A stretch of 64,000 nt of DNA from Mycobacterium sp. 1245805.9 (lineage in GTDB: Bacteria; Actinomycetota; Actinomycetes; Mycobacteriales; Mycobacteriaceae), in contig NZ_LZKR01000153.1 of NCBI RefSeq assembly GCF_001672915.1, positions 1-64,000 on the forward strand, in the 5' to 3' direction. The translations under genes and the position numbers were made by a program. The notes beneath the pieces were generated by a model. The model was not told the DNA's origin, ran no database searches, and saw nothing but the letters and a program-made list of their open reading frames with translations. Of this stretch, positions 34,678 through 43,053 are shown piece after piece (the stretch's first letter is position 1; every line of letters starts with the position of its first letter).

Positions 34678-37107
34678 TTACGGAGGGGGCGGCCCCCCGG
34701 GCGGCGGCGGGGGCGCCAGCAGCGGGATCGTGATCGGCGGCAGGCCGGGAATCTCGACCACCTGCGACCCCACCACCGGGGGCGCGCCCTCCGGCGGTGG
34801 CGGCGGCGCCGGCGGGATGCCGTTGCTGACCTGGATCGTGATGATCGACCCCGGAATCGTCTGGCCAGAGGGCGACGTCCCGACCACCTCGCCGGCCTTG
34901 GCGCTGCTGTTCACGGAGTTGGTCTGGTCGGCGACCGGGAAGCCCGCCTCCTTGATGCGCTGTCGGGCCGCGTCGACGTCCAGGCCGGTGACGGACGGCA
35001 CCCGCGACGCCGGAGAGCCCTCGACGTAGCGGGGGTCGGTCGGCGGCAGCTTCACCTCGCCGAAACTGGTAGCGATCGGCTTCATCGCGGTGAACCACGT
35101 TCGTGCCGGCTCGTTGCCGCCGTAGAGGTCCCCCTCGCCGCAGTGGCGCAGCGGGGCGGAGCACAGATCCGTCGGGTTGGGCGAGTCGTCGTAGATGTAG
35201 TTGGCCGCCGCGTAGTGGCTGGTGAATCCGACGAAGCCGGACGAGCGGTGGGCCTCGGTGGTGCCGGTCTTACCCGACATGGGCAGGTCCCAGCCCGCCG
35301 CGCCGGCGGAACCGGCCGCCGTGCCGCTGCCCACGGCGTCCTTGCTCATCGCGTTGGCCATGGTGTTGGCCAGCCCCTCAGGCACCACCTGGTCGCAGGT
35401 CTCGGTCGTGACGGAGACCTCGTTGCCGTTGCGGTCGATCAGCTTGTCGATGGGGTTGGGCGGGCACCACACGCCGCCGGAGGCCAGGGTGGCCGCGACG
35501 TTGGACAACTCCAGCGCGTTCACCTCGATCGGGCCGAGGGTGAACGAGCCGATGTTCTGCCGTTTGACGAAGTCGGCCAGGCTCTCGTTGCTGTCGCGGT
35601 TGTAGTCGCGCGCGGTGCCCGGATCGGCGTAGGACCGCAGGCCCAGCTTGATCGCCATGTCCACCGTCCGGCTGACGCCCACCTGCTGGATCAGCTTGGC
35701 GAACGCCGTGTTGGGCGAGGTGGCCAGGGCGTCGGTCACGTTCATCGAGCCCCGGTAGTTGCCGGCGTTGACGACGCACCAGGTGTCCTTGGGGCAGCCC
35801 TTGGCCCCGCCGCTGCCCATGCCCTTGGCCTGGAACCGGCCCGGAACCTCCAGCGTGGCGTTGATGCCCATGCCCATGTCCAGCGCGGCGGCGGTGGTGA
35901 AGATCTTGAACACCGACCCGGCGCCGTCGCCGACGAGGGAGAACGGTTGCGGTCGCATGGTCTCGCCGGCGTCGAGGTTCAGGCCGTAGGTGCGGTTGCT
36001 GGCCATCGCCATCACGTGGTGGGAGGTCTTGCCCGGCTCGATCACGCTCATCACGCTCGAGATGCCCGGGAGGGTCGGGCTGGCGTACTTGTCGATGGAC
36101 GCCTTGACCGGGATCTGCACGTCGGGGTCCAAGGTGGTGCGGATCAGGTAGCCGCCCCGGGCCACCTGTTCCTTACTGATCCCCGCGCGCGACAGGTACT
36201 CCTGGACGTAGTCGCAGAAGAAGGCGCGGTCGCCGGCGGCGATGCAGCCGCGGGGCAGCTCGTTGGGCTGGGGCAGGACGCCCAGCGGCGTGGCCTTGGC
36301 GGCGCGTAGCGCTTCGGCCTCCTGGGGCAGGTTCTCGATCATGGTGTCGAGGACGAGGTTCCGCCGGGCCAGGGCGCCGTCCGGGTTGGTGTACGGGTTG
36401 AGCGCGCTCGTCGACTGCACCATGCCCGCCAGCAGTGCTGCCTGCTGCCAGTTCAGGTCCGAGGCGTTGATGCCGAAGTACGTCTGGGCCGCGTCCTGCA
36501 CCCCGAAGGAGTTGTTGCCGAACGACACCAGGTTCAGGTAGCGCGTCAGGATCTCCGGCTTGGTGAAGGTCTTGTCCAGCGTGAGCGCCATCCGGATCTC
36601 GCGCAGCTTGCGCGCCGGGGTGGTCTCCACGGCCGCGCGCTTCTCGGCGTCGGTTTGGGCGGTCACCAGCAGCTGGTAGTTCTTGATGTACTGCTGTTCG
36701 ATGGTCGAGCCGCCGCGGGTGTCGACGTCGCCGGAGGCATAGCCGGCCAGCCCCGTCAGGGTGCCCTTCCAGTCCACCCCGTTGTGGTCGGCGAAGCGCT
36801 TGTCCTCGATCGAGACGATCGCCAGTTTCATGGTGTTGGCGATCTTGTCGGTGGGCACCTCGAAGCGGCGCTGAGAGTAGAGCCACGCGATGACGTTGCC
36901 CTTCTTGTCGACCATTGTCGACACCGCGGGCACCTCGCCCTGCGTCAGCTGGGCGGACCCGTTGGCGACGACCTCGGAGGCCCGATTGGACATCAGCCCG
37001 ATCCCGCCCGCGAGCGGAAACATCAGGGCTGTGGCGACGACGCTGGCCAACAAGCAGCACCCCGCGAGCTTGAGAACCGTGAGGACGGCCGGGGGGCGGT
37101 CTGACAT
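34678..37107 (-). CDS. ponA2: Bifunctional penicillin-binding protein PonA2 (transglycosylase-transpeptidase with PASTA)
   Basis: This enzyme polymerises and cross-links peptidoglycan outside the membrane. The protein has 809 residues: an N-terminal membrane helix (about 8-30), a GT51 transglycosylase with SIEDKRFADHNGVDWKG and GGSTIEQQYIKNY, and a transpeptidase with GSVFKIFT (SxxK-type Ser near residue 395) and the KTG box in SGKTGTTEAHRSSG. A PASTA domain (about 690-760, PSVTGLDVDAARQRI) and a proline-rich tail complete it. M. tuberculosis PonA2 helps survival under stress and in stationary phase. The gene is divergent from whiB4. Confidence 0.95.
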   Translation of the reverse strand: MSDRPPAVLTVLKLAGCCLLASVVATALMFPLAGGIGLMSNRASEVVANGSAQLTQGEVPAVSTMVDKKGNVIAWLYSQRRFEVPTDKIANTMKLAIVSIEDKRFADHNGVDWKGTLTGLAGYASGDVDTRGGSTIEQQYIKNYQLLVTAQTDAEKRAAVETTPARKLREIRMALTLDKTFTKPEILTRYLNLVSFGNNSFGVQDAAQTYFGINASDLNWQQAALLAGMVQSTSALNPYTNPDGALARRNLVLDTMIENLPQEAEALRAAKATPLGVLPQPNELPRGCIAAGDRAFFCDYVQEYLSRAGISKEQVARGGYLIRTTLDPDVQIPVKASIDKYASPTLPGISSVMSVIEPGKTSHHVMAMASNRTYGLNLDAGETMRPQPFSLVGDGAGSVFKIFTTAAALDMGMGINATLEVPGRFQAKGMGSGGAKGCPKDTWCVVNAGNYRGSMNVTDALATSPNTAFAKLIQQVGVSRTVDMAIKLGLRSYADPGTARDYNRDSNESLADFVKRQNIGSFTLGPIEVNALELSNVAATLASGGVWCPPNPIDKLIDRNGNEVSVTTETCDQVVPEGLANTMANAMSKDAVGSGTAAGSAGAAGWDLPMSGKTGTTEAHRSSGFVGFTSHYAAANYIYDDSPNPTDLCSAPLRHCGEGDLYGGNEPARTWFTAMKPIATSFGEVKLPPTDPRYVEGSPASRVPSVTGLDVDAARQRIKEAGFPVADQTNSVNSSAKAGEVVGTSPSGQTIPGSIITIQVSNGIPPAPPPPPEGAPPVVGSQVVEIPGLPPITIPLLAPPPPPGGPPPP

Positions 37108-37322
37108 GCGTTCTAGGGTAGCCGCCCCCGGTCAGCCGGCCACGCCACGAGTTGGCCCAAACTCCTCGCGCGCTGTGACCAGCGAACTTACGATGGGGCT
37201 CCGCAAAAAATTTTCGGTTCCGTCACTGGTCAGCCACCGAGGTGAAGTGCGCGCGGACCCGCTCGGCATTATCCTTTTCGGCAAGACTGCACGCCCGTCC
37301 CAAAAAAAGCGTTATCAGACTG

Positions 37323-37352
37323 TTGCGCAATTGCCACCTGACCACCTAACTT
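37323..37352 (+). promoter_or_regulatory. Possible whiB4 promoter in the ponA2-whiB4 gap
   Basis: In the 361-base divergent gap 37108-37468, TTGCGC at 37323-37328 and TAACTT at 37347-37352 are 18 bases apart, a fair housekeeping-type promoter. The expected start near 37359 leaves a 110-base leader to whiB4. Elsewhere in the gap only the AT-rich CAAAAAATTTTCGG near 37203 and the AAAAAAAGCGTT near 37301 stand out. Confidence 0.4.
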
Positions 37353-37468
37353 AGACACACGGTGAGATTCAGATAACACCGATTTGCATGGTGTGGCGTA
37401 GATCGCAGCAGGGGTCTGCACCCGAGGAGGGCGGCCGCGACAAGCGGTCGGAAGGAAGGGAACAGCTC

Positions 37469-37819
37469 GTGTCAGGTTCACGGCCGGCCGCGCGTCGAAC
37501 GAACATTGCGGCTGCTCAGGGCGTATTACGCAGTGTTGACGCCGAGGAACGGATCGCGTGGGTTTCGAAGGCGCTATGTCGGACCACTGACCCCGATGAA
37601 CTGTTCGTTCGGGGCGCCGCCCAGCGCAAGGCGGCGGTGATCTGCCGCCACTGCCCCGTGATGCAGGAGTGCGGCGCGGACGCGTTGGACAACAAGGTCG
37701 AGTTCGGGGTGTGGGGTGGCATGACCGAGCGGCAGCGCCGGGCCCTGCTCAAGCAGCACCCAGAAGTCGTCTCCTGGCAGGACTTCTTCGACAAGCGCCG
37801 CGGCCGCAGCGTCGGCTGA
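37469..37819 (+). CDS. whiB4: WhiB-family iron-sulfur redox regulator WhiB4
   Basis: The GTG start gives 116 residues beginning VSGSRPAARRTN, like M. tuberculosis WhiB4; GGAAGGGAA lies just ahead. Cys37, Cys59, Cys62 and Cys68 bind the [4Fe-4S] cluster, and GVWGG is the WhiB turn. The basic tail FFDKRRGRS could bind DNA. In M. tuberculosis it senses oxidants and controls antioxidant genes. Confidence 0.95.
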   Translation: MSGSRPAARRTNIAAAQGVLRSVDAEERIAWVSKALCRTTDPDELFVRGAAQRKAAVICRHCPVMQECGADALDNKVEFGVWGGMTERQRRALLKQHPEVVSWQDFFDKRRGRSVG

Positions 37820-37934
37820 GCCGGGGGTTACCAAGGACGCGTCCGGCTAACCCGGGGCGCACCTGAACTAACGGTCCTGAAAATATCTGTTTTCATGATT
37901 ACGCTATTGTTACAACGCTGAGCGGCACTCTTAC

Positions 37935-37992
37935 TGGACTGTGTTCAATACACTACTGGCTCGTGTTCAATACGAGCTGGCTTGTGCCCAAT
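37935..37992. repeat. Three imperfect 21-22-base repeats, each able to form a small hairpin
   Basis: Between whiB4 and the Get3-like genes three copies begin TGGACTGTG at 37935, TGGCTCGTG at 37957 and TGGCTTGTG at 37978. The first two contain GTTCAATA inside self-complementary arms: GTGT-TCAAT-ACAC and CTCGT-GTTCAAT-ACGAG. The third copy (GTGCCCAATAGG) is degenerate. They lie in an AT-richer stretch of 290 bases without a gene; no further structure is seen there. Confidence 0.7.
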
Positions 37993-38111
37993 AGGAATTC
38001 GACAGCAACGAACCCGCCGACGCCAACCGCGACGGCTCATGTCAAATAGCCTCTGCGAGCGCCCGGCTGGCCCATTCTCGCTGGACTGACTGCTCACCAG
38101 GGGCGCGTTTC

Positions 38112-39266
38112 TCAGCCGCCCGCCGCGCGGGCCGCCTCGTCACCGATGGCGGTGATCTGATCGGCGAGCGCCCGCAGCGCGTCCAGATCCGAAACGTCGA
38201 ACGGCAGCGACGGAACCCCGATGACCGGCACATGCGGGTGGGCTCCGGTGAAACGGGACAGCAGTCTGATTTCCCGCTTGGCGGTTTGCGCCCGGTCGGC
38301 GTGGATCTTCAGCACGGCGGAAGCCAGCGCGGCGGCCTCGGAATCGGAGGCGTCCAGGGTCTCGCTGCCGTCGATCGCGCGCTCGACCGGCAGGGAGCAC
38401 AGCGTGGGGTGGGTTCGGTTCAGGACCAGTCCCGCGAGCGGCATGCCCTCCTGGGACAGCCGGTCGACGAAGAAGGCCGCCTCGCGCAGCGCGTCCGGTT
38501 CGGCCGCGGACACCACGACGAACTGCGTGCCGCGCCTCTTCAGCAGCGCGTAGGTGCGGTCGGCCTTTTCCCGCCAACCGCCGAAGGTCGATTCGAGTGA
38601 CTGCACGAATGAACCGATGTCGCTGAGCAATTGCGAGCCCATGATTGTGGACATGCCCTTCATGGCCAAACCCATTGCACCGGTGACCAATCGGCCGATG
38701 CCGCGGCCGGGTGCGAGCAGCAGCCGCCACAACCGGCTATCCATGAAGCTGCCCAGTCGTTTTGGCGCATCCAGAAAGTCCAGCGCGTTGCGAGACGGCG
38801 GGGTGTCCACCACGATGAGGTCCCAGCGGTCCTGGTTCAGCAATTGGCCGAGCTTCTCCATCGCCATGTACTCCTGCGTGCCGGCAAGCGACGTGGCGAC
38901 CGTCTGGTAGAACTGGTTGTTCAGCAACGCCTCTGCCCGCTCGGGGCCGGAGTACTGCATCACCATCTCGTCGAAGGTGCGGCGCATGTCGAGCATCATG
39001 GCGTGCAGCTCGCCCGGCACTTCGGGCGCCAGCGGGACTCGCTGCGGGGTGTTGCCGAGGTCGTTGACCCCGAGCGCCTGCGCCAGCCGCTTGGCCGGGT
39101 CGATCGTCAAAACGCAGACCGTGCGGCCGTATTCGGCGGCACGCAACGCCATCGCCGCCGCAGTGGTCGTCTTGCCCACCCCGCCGGCGCCGCAACACAC
39201 GACCACCCGATTGGATCGGTCGGCCAGGATCGCGGCCATATCAAGGGTTTTCGGCGTTGCGCTCAT
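38112..39266 (-). CDS. Get3/ArsA-like anion-transporting ATPase, second of a pair (Rv3680-like)
   Basis: The protein has 384 residues. The deviant Walker A is CCGAGGVGKTTTAAAM, and VVDTPPSRNALDFLDAP is the switch II and catalytic Asp segment. It belongs to the Get3/ArsA ATPases, which sort tail-anchored proteins in eukaryotes. In M. tuberculosis this protein and its neighbour form a heterodimer whose loss affects growth on glycerol and methylglyoxal-type stress, as I recall. The start overlaps the upstream gene stop as ATGA, so the pair is co-translated. Confidence 0.9.
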   Translation of the reverse strand: MSATPKTLDMAAILADRSNRVVVCCGAGGVGKTTTAAAMALRAAEYGRTVCVLTIDPAKRLAQALGVNDLGNTPQRVPLAPEVPGELHAMMLDMRRTFDEMVMQYSGPERAEALLNNQFYQTVATSLAGTQEYMAMEKLGQLLNQDRWDLIVVDTPPSRNALDFLDAPKRLGSFMDSRLWRLLLAPGRGIGRLVTGAMGLAMKGMSTIMGSQLLSDIGSFVQSLESTFGGWREKADRTYALLKRRGTQFVVVSAAEPDALREAAFFVDRLSQEGMPLAGLVLNRTHPTLCSLPVERAIDGSETLDASDSEAAALASAVLKIHADRAQTAKREIRLLSRFTGAHPHVPVIGVPSLPFDVSDLDALRALADQITAIGDEAARAAGG

Positions 39267-40285
39267 CGGACCCCCTGCTGCGCAAGCGTTTCCGACAGCT
39301 CGTACAGACTTCCGAGGTCGACACCGTCGGAAATCGCCGGCAGCTCCAGCCGCGGGACCTTCAACGCGTCGAGTTGCTGCGCCGTCTCGGCGCGTGCGGT
39401 GATCCGGGTCGCGTGCTGAATGGTCTCCGTCAGCAGGCCCGCAAAGTCGCTGTCGCCGAGCTTGATTCCGGCCATCTCGAGACCGGCCCGCACGGAGTCC
39501 GCGTCCACGTCGCCCTCGGCGGCCTTCGCCAGATCGCGCGGCTCGAGGAACGACGGGATGTTGCGGTTCACGATCACGCTGCCGATCGGCAGCTCCATCT
39601 CGGCAAGCTCCTCGATGGCCTCGAGCGTTTCCTGCACCGGCAGCGCCTCCAACAGAGTGACCAGATGGATGGCGGTCTGATCGGAGTGCAGCAGCTTCAC
39701 CACACCCTCGGATTGCGAGTGCACCGGCCCGCCCTTGGCAAGGTCGGACACCGCCTTGGTGACATCGAGGAAGCGCGCGATGCGGCCCGTCGGCGGCGCG
39801 TCGACGACGACCGCGTCGTAGACCGGGTTCTTGGCCCCCTTCTCGAGGCGGACCACCGACTCCTTGATCTTGCCGGTGAGCAGCACGTCGCGCAGGCCGG
39901 GCGCGATCGTCGTCGCGAATTCGATGGCGCCGATGCGTCGCATCGCCCGGCCCGCGATGCCCAGGTTGTAGAACATGTCCAGGTATTCCAGGAACGCGGC
40001 CTCGATGTCGATGGCCAGCGCGTTGACCTGACCGCCGCGCTCGGCGGTGGCGATCTTGAGCTCCTCGTAGGGCAGCGGCGGCACGTCGAAGAGTTGCGCA
40101 ATCCCTTGGCGGCCTTCGACTTCGATGAGCAGGACCTTGCGGCCGCCCGCCGCCCGCGTCAGGGCGAGCGCGGCCGCGACCGTCGACTTACCCGTCCCGC
40201 CCTTGCCGGTCACGAAATGTAAGCGCGCCTTCGACAAGCGGGCGGGCCAACCGACGGAACTACCGCCGTTAGGAGTGGATGCCAC
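39263..40285 (-). CDS. Get3/ArsA-like anion-transporting ATPase, first of a pair (Rv3679-like)
   Basis: The GTG start gives 340 residues. The P-loop is TGKGGTGKSTVAAALAL, with the signature Lys of deviant Walker A ATPases. VDAPPTGRIARFLDV is the switch II segment. It is the partner of the protein encoded at 38112; the two share 4 bases. No arsenic gene is near, so a detoxification pump is unlikely. It is divergent from the small DUF4177 gene. Confidence 0.9.
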   Translation of the reverse strand: MASTPNGGSSVGWPARLSKARLHFVTGKGGTGKSTVAAALALTRAAGGRKVLLIEVEGRQGIAQLFDVPPLPYEELKIATAERGGQVNALAIDIEAAFLEYLDMFYNLGIAGRAMRRIGAIEFATTIAPGLRDVLLTGKIKESVVRLEKGAKNPVYDAVVVDAPPTGRIARFLDVTKAVSDLAKGGPVHSQSEGVVKLLHSDQTAIHLVTLLEALPVQETLEAIEELAEMELPIGSVIVNRNIPSFLEPRDLAKAAEGDVDADSVRAGLEMAGIKLGDSDFAGLLTETIQHATRITARAETAQQLDALKVPRLELPAISDGVDLGSLYELSETLAQQGVR

Positions 40286-40362
40286 CTTCGCATGCTAGCC
40301 CGGCCGCCGCACCGCCCTTGGGCTGGCCAGAGCCCTGGAAAGCCGACCGATAAGCTCGCGTC

Positions 40363-40524
40363 ATGAGCCAACCCACCGCATGGGAATACGTCACGGTCCC
40401 GCTGCTGACGCACGCCACCAAACAGATCCTCGACCAGTGGGGGGCGGACGGCTGGGAGTTGGTGTCCGTACTGCCCGGGCCCACCGGCGAGCAGCACGTC
40501 GCATATCTGAAGCGCCCCAAGTAG
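40363..40524 (+). CDS. Small DUF4177 domain protein (Rv3678A-like)
   Basis: The protein has 53 residues: MSQPTAWEYVTVPLLTHATK, ending in VAYLKRPK. The WEYVTV opening, the ILDQWGADGWELVSV core and the short tail are the DUF4177 pattern. It is too short for usual length filters but has normal third-position GC. It ends 2 bases before the RidA gene and is surely co-transcribed. The function is unknown. Confidence 0.85.
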   Translation: MSQPTAWEYVTVPLLTHATKQILDQWGADGWELVSVLPGPTGEQHVAYLKRPK

Positions 40525-40526
40525 AG

Positions 40527-40982
40527 ATGAGCGCATCGGCCCGGCTCGGGCAGCTCGGCCTCACGCTTCCCGAGGTGGTTGCGCCGCTGGCGTCGTACGT
40601 TCCCGCGGTGCGGACCGGCAACCTGGTCTACACCTCCGGTCAGCTGCCGATGGACGGCGGAAAGCTCCCGCGGACCGGCAAGGTCGGTGCCGAGGTCAGC
40701 CCCGAGGACGCCAAGTCGCTGGCGCGGATCTGCGCGCTCAACGCGCTGGCCGCGGTGCACTCGCTGGTCGGCATCGACACCGTCGCGCGGGTGGTCAAGG
40801 TCGTCGGGTTCGTCGCATCGGCACCGGGTTTCCACGGCCAGCCCGGCGTCGTCAACGGCGCCTCCGACCTGCTCGGCGAGGTGTTCGGCGAGCGAGGCGC
40901 GCACGCGCGTTCGGCGGTCGGCGTGGCCGAGCTGCCGCTGGACGCGCCGGTGGAAGTGGAGCTGATCGTGGAGGTCGGCTGA
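40527..40982 (+). CDS. RidA-like (YjgF) enamine/imine deaminase family protein (Rv3678c-like)
   Basis: The protein has 151 residues, equal to the M. tuberculosis protein. The RidA fold is shown by NLVYTSGQLPMDGG at the N-terminus, LNALAAVHSLVG in the middle and ARSAVGVAELPLDAPVEVELI at the end. The usual catalytic Arg before the final strand is present as HARSAVG. Enamine hydrolysis is likely but not shown. The gene sits between DUF4177 and the metallo-beta-lactamase-fold gene with gaps of 2 and 5 bases. Confidence 0.9.
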   Translation: MSASARLGQLGLTLPEVVAPLASYVPAVRTGNLVYTSGQLPMDGGKLPRTGKVGAEVSPEDAKSLARICALNALAAVHSLVGIDTVARVVKVVGFVASAPGFHGQPGVVNGASDLLGEVFGERGAHARSAVGVAELPLDAPVEVELIVEVG

Positions 40983-40987
40983 CGCCC

Positions 40988-41782
40988 GTGACCGAGACCG
41001 CAGAGTCGCTGACCCATCCCGCATACGGCAGGCTGCGGGCGGTCACCGACACTGCCTCGGTGCTGCTGGCCGACAACCCCGGCCTGATGACGCTGGAGGG
41101 CACCAACACCTGGGTGCTGCGCGGGCCGGGTAGCGACGAGCTGGTGATCGTGGATCCCGGCCCCGACGACGACGAACACATCGCCCGGATCGCCGCGCTG
41201 GGCCGCGTCGCGCTGGTCCTGATCAGCCACCGGCACGGCGACCACACCGACGGCATCGACAAGCTGGTCGAGCTGACCGGGGCGACGGTCCGGTCCGCGG
41301 GCAGCGGATTCCTGCGCGGCCTGGGCGGTCACCTGACCGACGGCGAAGTGATCGATGCGGCCGGCCTCAAGATCAAGGTGATGGCGACGCCCGGTCACAC
41401 CGCCGACTCGCTGTCGTTCCTGCTCGACGACGCCGTGCTGACCGCCGACACCGTGCTGGGCCGCGGCACCACCGTCATCGACAAGGAGGACGGCAGCCTG
41501 GCCGACTACCTGGAATCACTGCGGCGGCTGCGCGGATTGGGCCGGCGCACGGTGCTGCCCGGGCACGGCCCCCAGCTGCACGACCTGGAATCCGTCGCGT
41601 CCGGCTACCTGACGCACCGGCACGAACGTCTGGAGCAGGTGCGCGCCGCGCTGTGGGATCTCGGTAATGAGGCCACCACGCGGGAGATCGTCGAGTACGT
41701 CTACGTCGACGTCGACGAGAAGCTCTGGGACGTGGCCGAATGGTCGGTGCAGGCGCAACTGGACTACCTGCGTCGAGACTGA
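40988..41782 (+). CDS. Metallo-beta-lactamase-fold hydrolase (Rv3677c-like)
   Basis: The GTG start gives 264 residues. The metal motif is SHRHGDHTDG (HxHxDH-type), with later ligands in ATPGHTADS, TADTVLG and LPGHGP. This is the LACTB2/RNase Z-like arrangement. The C-terminal helical part (EIVEYVYVDVDEKLW) is typical of that subgroup. The substrate may be RNA or a thioester; sequence cannot decide. It is the last gene of the plus-strand run before crp. Confidence 0.88.
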   Translation: MTETAESLTHPAYGRLRAVTDTASVLLADNPGLMTLEGTNTWVLRGPGSDELVIVDPGPDDDEHIARIAALGRVALVLISHRHGDHTDGIDKLVELTGATVRSAGSGFLRGLGGHLTDGEVIDAAGLKIKVMATPGHTADSLSFLLDDAVLTADTVLGRGTTVIDKEDGSLADYLESLRRLRGLGRRTVLPGHGPQLHDLESVASGYLTHRHERLEQVRAALWDLGNEATTREIVEYVYVDVDEKLWDVAEWSVQAQLDYLRRD

Positions 41783-41784
41783 AG

Positions 41785-41819
41785 TTTTGCAGGAGAAGTG
41801 CGAGTAGGGGCCTGCAAAA
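41785..41819. terminator. Bidirectional terminator-like hairpin
   Basis: TTTTGCAGG at 41785-41793 and CCTGCAAAA at 41811-41819 are a perfect 9-base inverted repeat with A/T runs on both outer edges. It lies between the stops of the convergent metallo-beta-lactamase-fold gene and crp, so it can end both transcripts. Confidence 0.7.
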
Positions 41820-41842
41820 TTACAGGCTCGGCGCAACCGGGA

Positions 41843-42517
41843 TCAGCGCGCGCGCCGCGCCAGCCGCTCGGAGTCCGAGATCAGCACGCTCTTGCCCTCC
41901 AGGCGGATCCAGCCGCGGTGGGCGAAGTCGGCCAGGGCCTTGTTGACCGTTTCCCGCGAGGCGCCGACGAGTTGGGCGATCTCCTCTTGGGTGAGGTCGT
42001 GGGTGACCCGCATCGCGCCGCCCTCCTGGGTGCCGAACCGCTGGGCCAGCTGCAGCAGCTGCTTGGCCACCCTGCCGGGCACGTCGGTGAAGATCAGGTC
42101 GGCGAGGTTGTTGTTGGTCCGGCGCAGCCGTCGGGCGAGGACCCGCAGCAGTTGCTCGGCGATTTCCGGGCGGTCGGCGATCCAGGCCCGCAGCGCGTCG
42201 CGGTCCATCGACACCGCTCGAACTTCGGTGATGGTGGTCGCGCTGGAAGTCCGCGGGCCGGGGTCGAAGATCGACAACTCGCCGAACATGTCCGACGGGC
42301 CCATGATCGTCAGCAGATTCTCGCGGCCGTCCGGCGACCGCCGGCCGATTTTGACCTTCCCCGAAACGATGATGTACAGCCGGTCGCCCGGTTCCCCCTC
42401 GGCGAAAACCGTGTGCCCGCGCGGGAAGTCGACGGGTTGCAATTGTTTGGTCAGCGCGGTGACCGCGCCGGGCTCAACCCCTTGGAAGATTCCTGCCCTT
42501 GCCAGGATCTCGTCCAC
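41843..42517 (-). CDS. crp: cAMP receptor protein Crp
   Basis: The GTG start gives 224 residues, nearly identical to M. tuberculosis Crp (Rv3676). The cyclic-nucleotide domain has GELSIFDPGPRTSSATT with the cAMP-binding Glu and Arg-Thr-Ser residues. The C-terminal helix-turn-helix is TQEEIAQLVGASRETVNKAL. It is a global regulator that binds TGTGA-N6-TCACA sites. It is convergent with the 40988 gene, and its promoter lies just past the end of the Rv3675-like gene. Confidence 0.97.
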   Translation of the reverse strand: MDEILARAGIFQGVEPGAVTALTKQLQPVDFPRGHTVFAEGEPGDRLYIIVSGKVKIGRRSPDGRENLLTIMGPSDMFGELSIFDPGPRTSSATTITEVRAVSMDRDALRAWIADRPEIAEQLLRVLARRLRRTNNNLADLIFTDVPGRVAKQLLQLAQRFGTQEGGAMRVTHDLTQEEIAQLVGASRETVNKALADFAHRGWIRLEGKSVLISDSERLARRAR

Positions 42518-42576
42518 CGTTGCCTCTTCAGCTTCCAGTTGTGATACGGGCAGGCCAACCCTGCTCGTGTGACGCA

Positions 42577-42604
42577 AGTCTAGAGGTAGGCCAATTGTGT
42601 CCAA
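42577..42604 (-). promoter_or_regulatory. Probable crp promoter
   Basis: On the minus strand TTGGAC (42604-42599) and TAGACT (42582-42577) are 16 bases apart, a good SigA-type promoter. The expected start near 42570 leaves a 53-base leader. A TGTGA half site (42565-42573 region, CGTGTGACG) lies in the leader, but no full Crp palindrome is seen. Confidence 0.5.
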
Positions 42605-42613
42605 CGTGCCACG

Positions 42614-43009
42614 CTACACACGATTGACGTGTCTAGTCCCCCCTAATTGTGGATTGACATGCGAAAGGGGCCTTATCCGCGTCGGTAGACCGGCCTCGTC
42701 GCGGTCGCCCAGGGCGGTGGCAAACACCGGCTTGGCGTGCCGCGGTCCGATTGCCGGGCGCGCCGGCGGTGAATCCACGGGCCGCAGGGCCTGGCGCCGA
42801 TGCAGGTATTCCAGCGCCTCGGGCATGCCTTCGCGGGCCAGCGTGTGCACGTCGACGGCCTCGGCGTACTCGAGGAATTCGTCGACGTCGGCCACGGAGA
42901 CGGTGTCGTGGGCGAGGTCGGATTCCAGCCGGCCCAGACCGAACGTCACGAGCATCAACAGCCCGGGAACGCACGCCACCAGCAACCATGACACAGGGAA
43001 AGTAAACAT
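42614..43009 (-). CDS. Membrane protein with N-terminal anchor (Rv3675-like)
   Basis: The protein has 131 residues. One hydrophobic helix at about residues 5-25 (WLLVACVPGLLMLVTFGLG) is followed by a hydrophilic domain with VSVADVDEFLEYAEAVD and LEYLHRRQALRP. The family is conserved in mycobacteria next to crp and has no known function. It is divergent from nth, whose start is 45 bases away. Confidence 0.82.
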   Translation of the reverse strand: MFTFPVSWLLVACVPGLLMLVTFGLGRLESDLAHDTVSVADVDEFLEYAEAVDVHTLAREGMPEALEYLHRRQALRPVDSPPARPAIGPRHAKPVFATALGDRDEAGLPTRIRPLSHVNPQLGGTRHVNRV

Positions 43010-43053
43010 GGCTTAGGTCTCAGCCAGATCACGAAATCAGTACTCTGTCGTAG

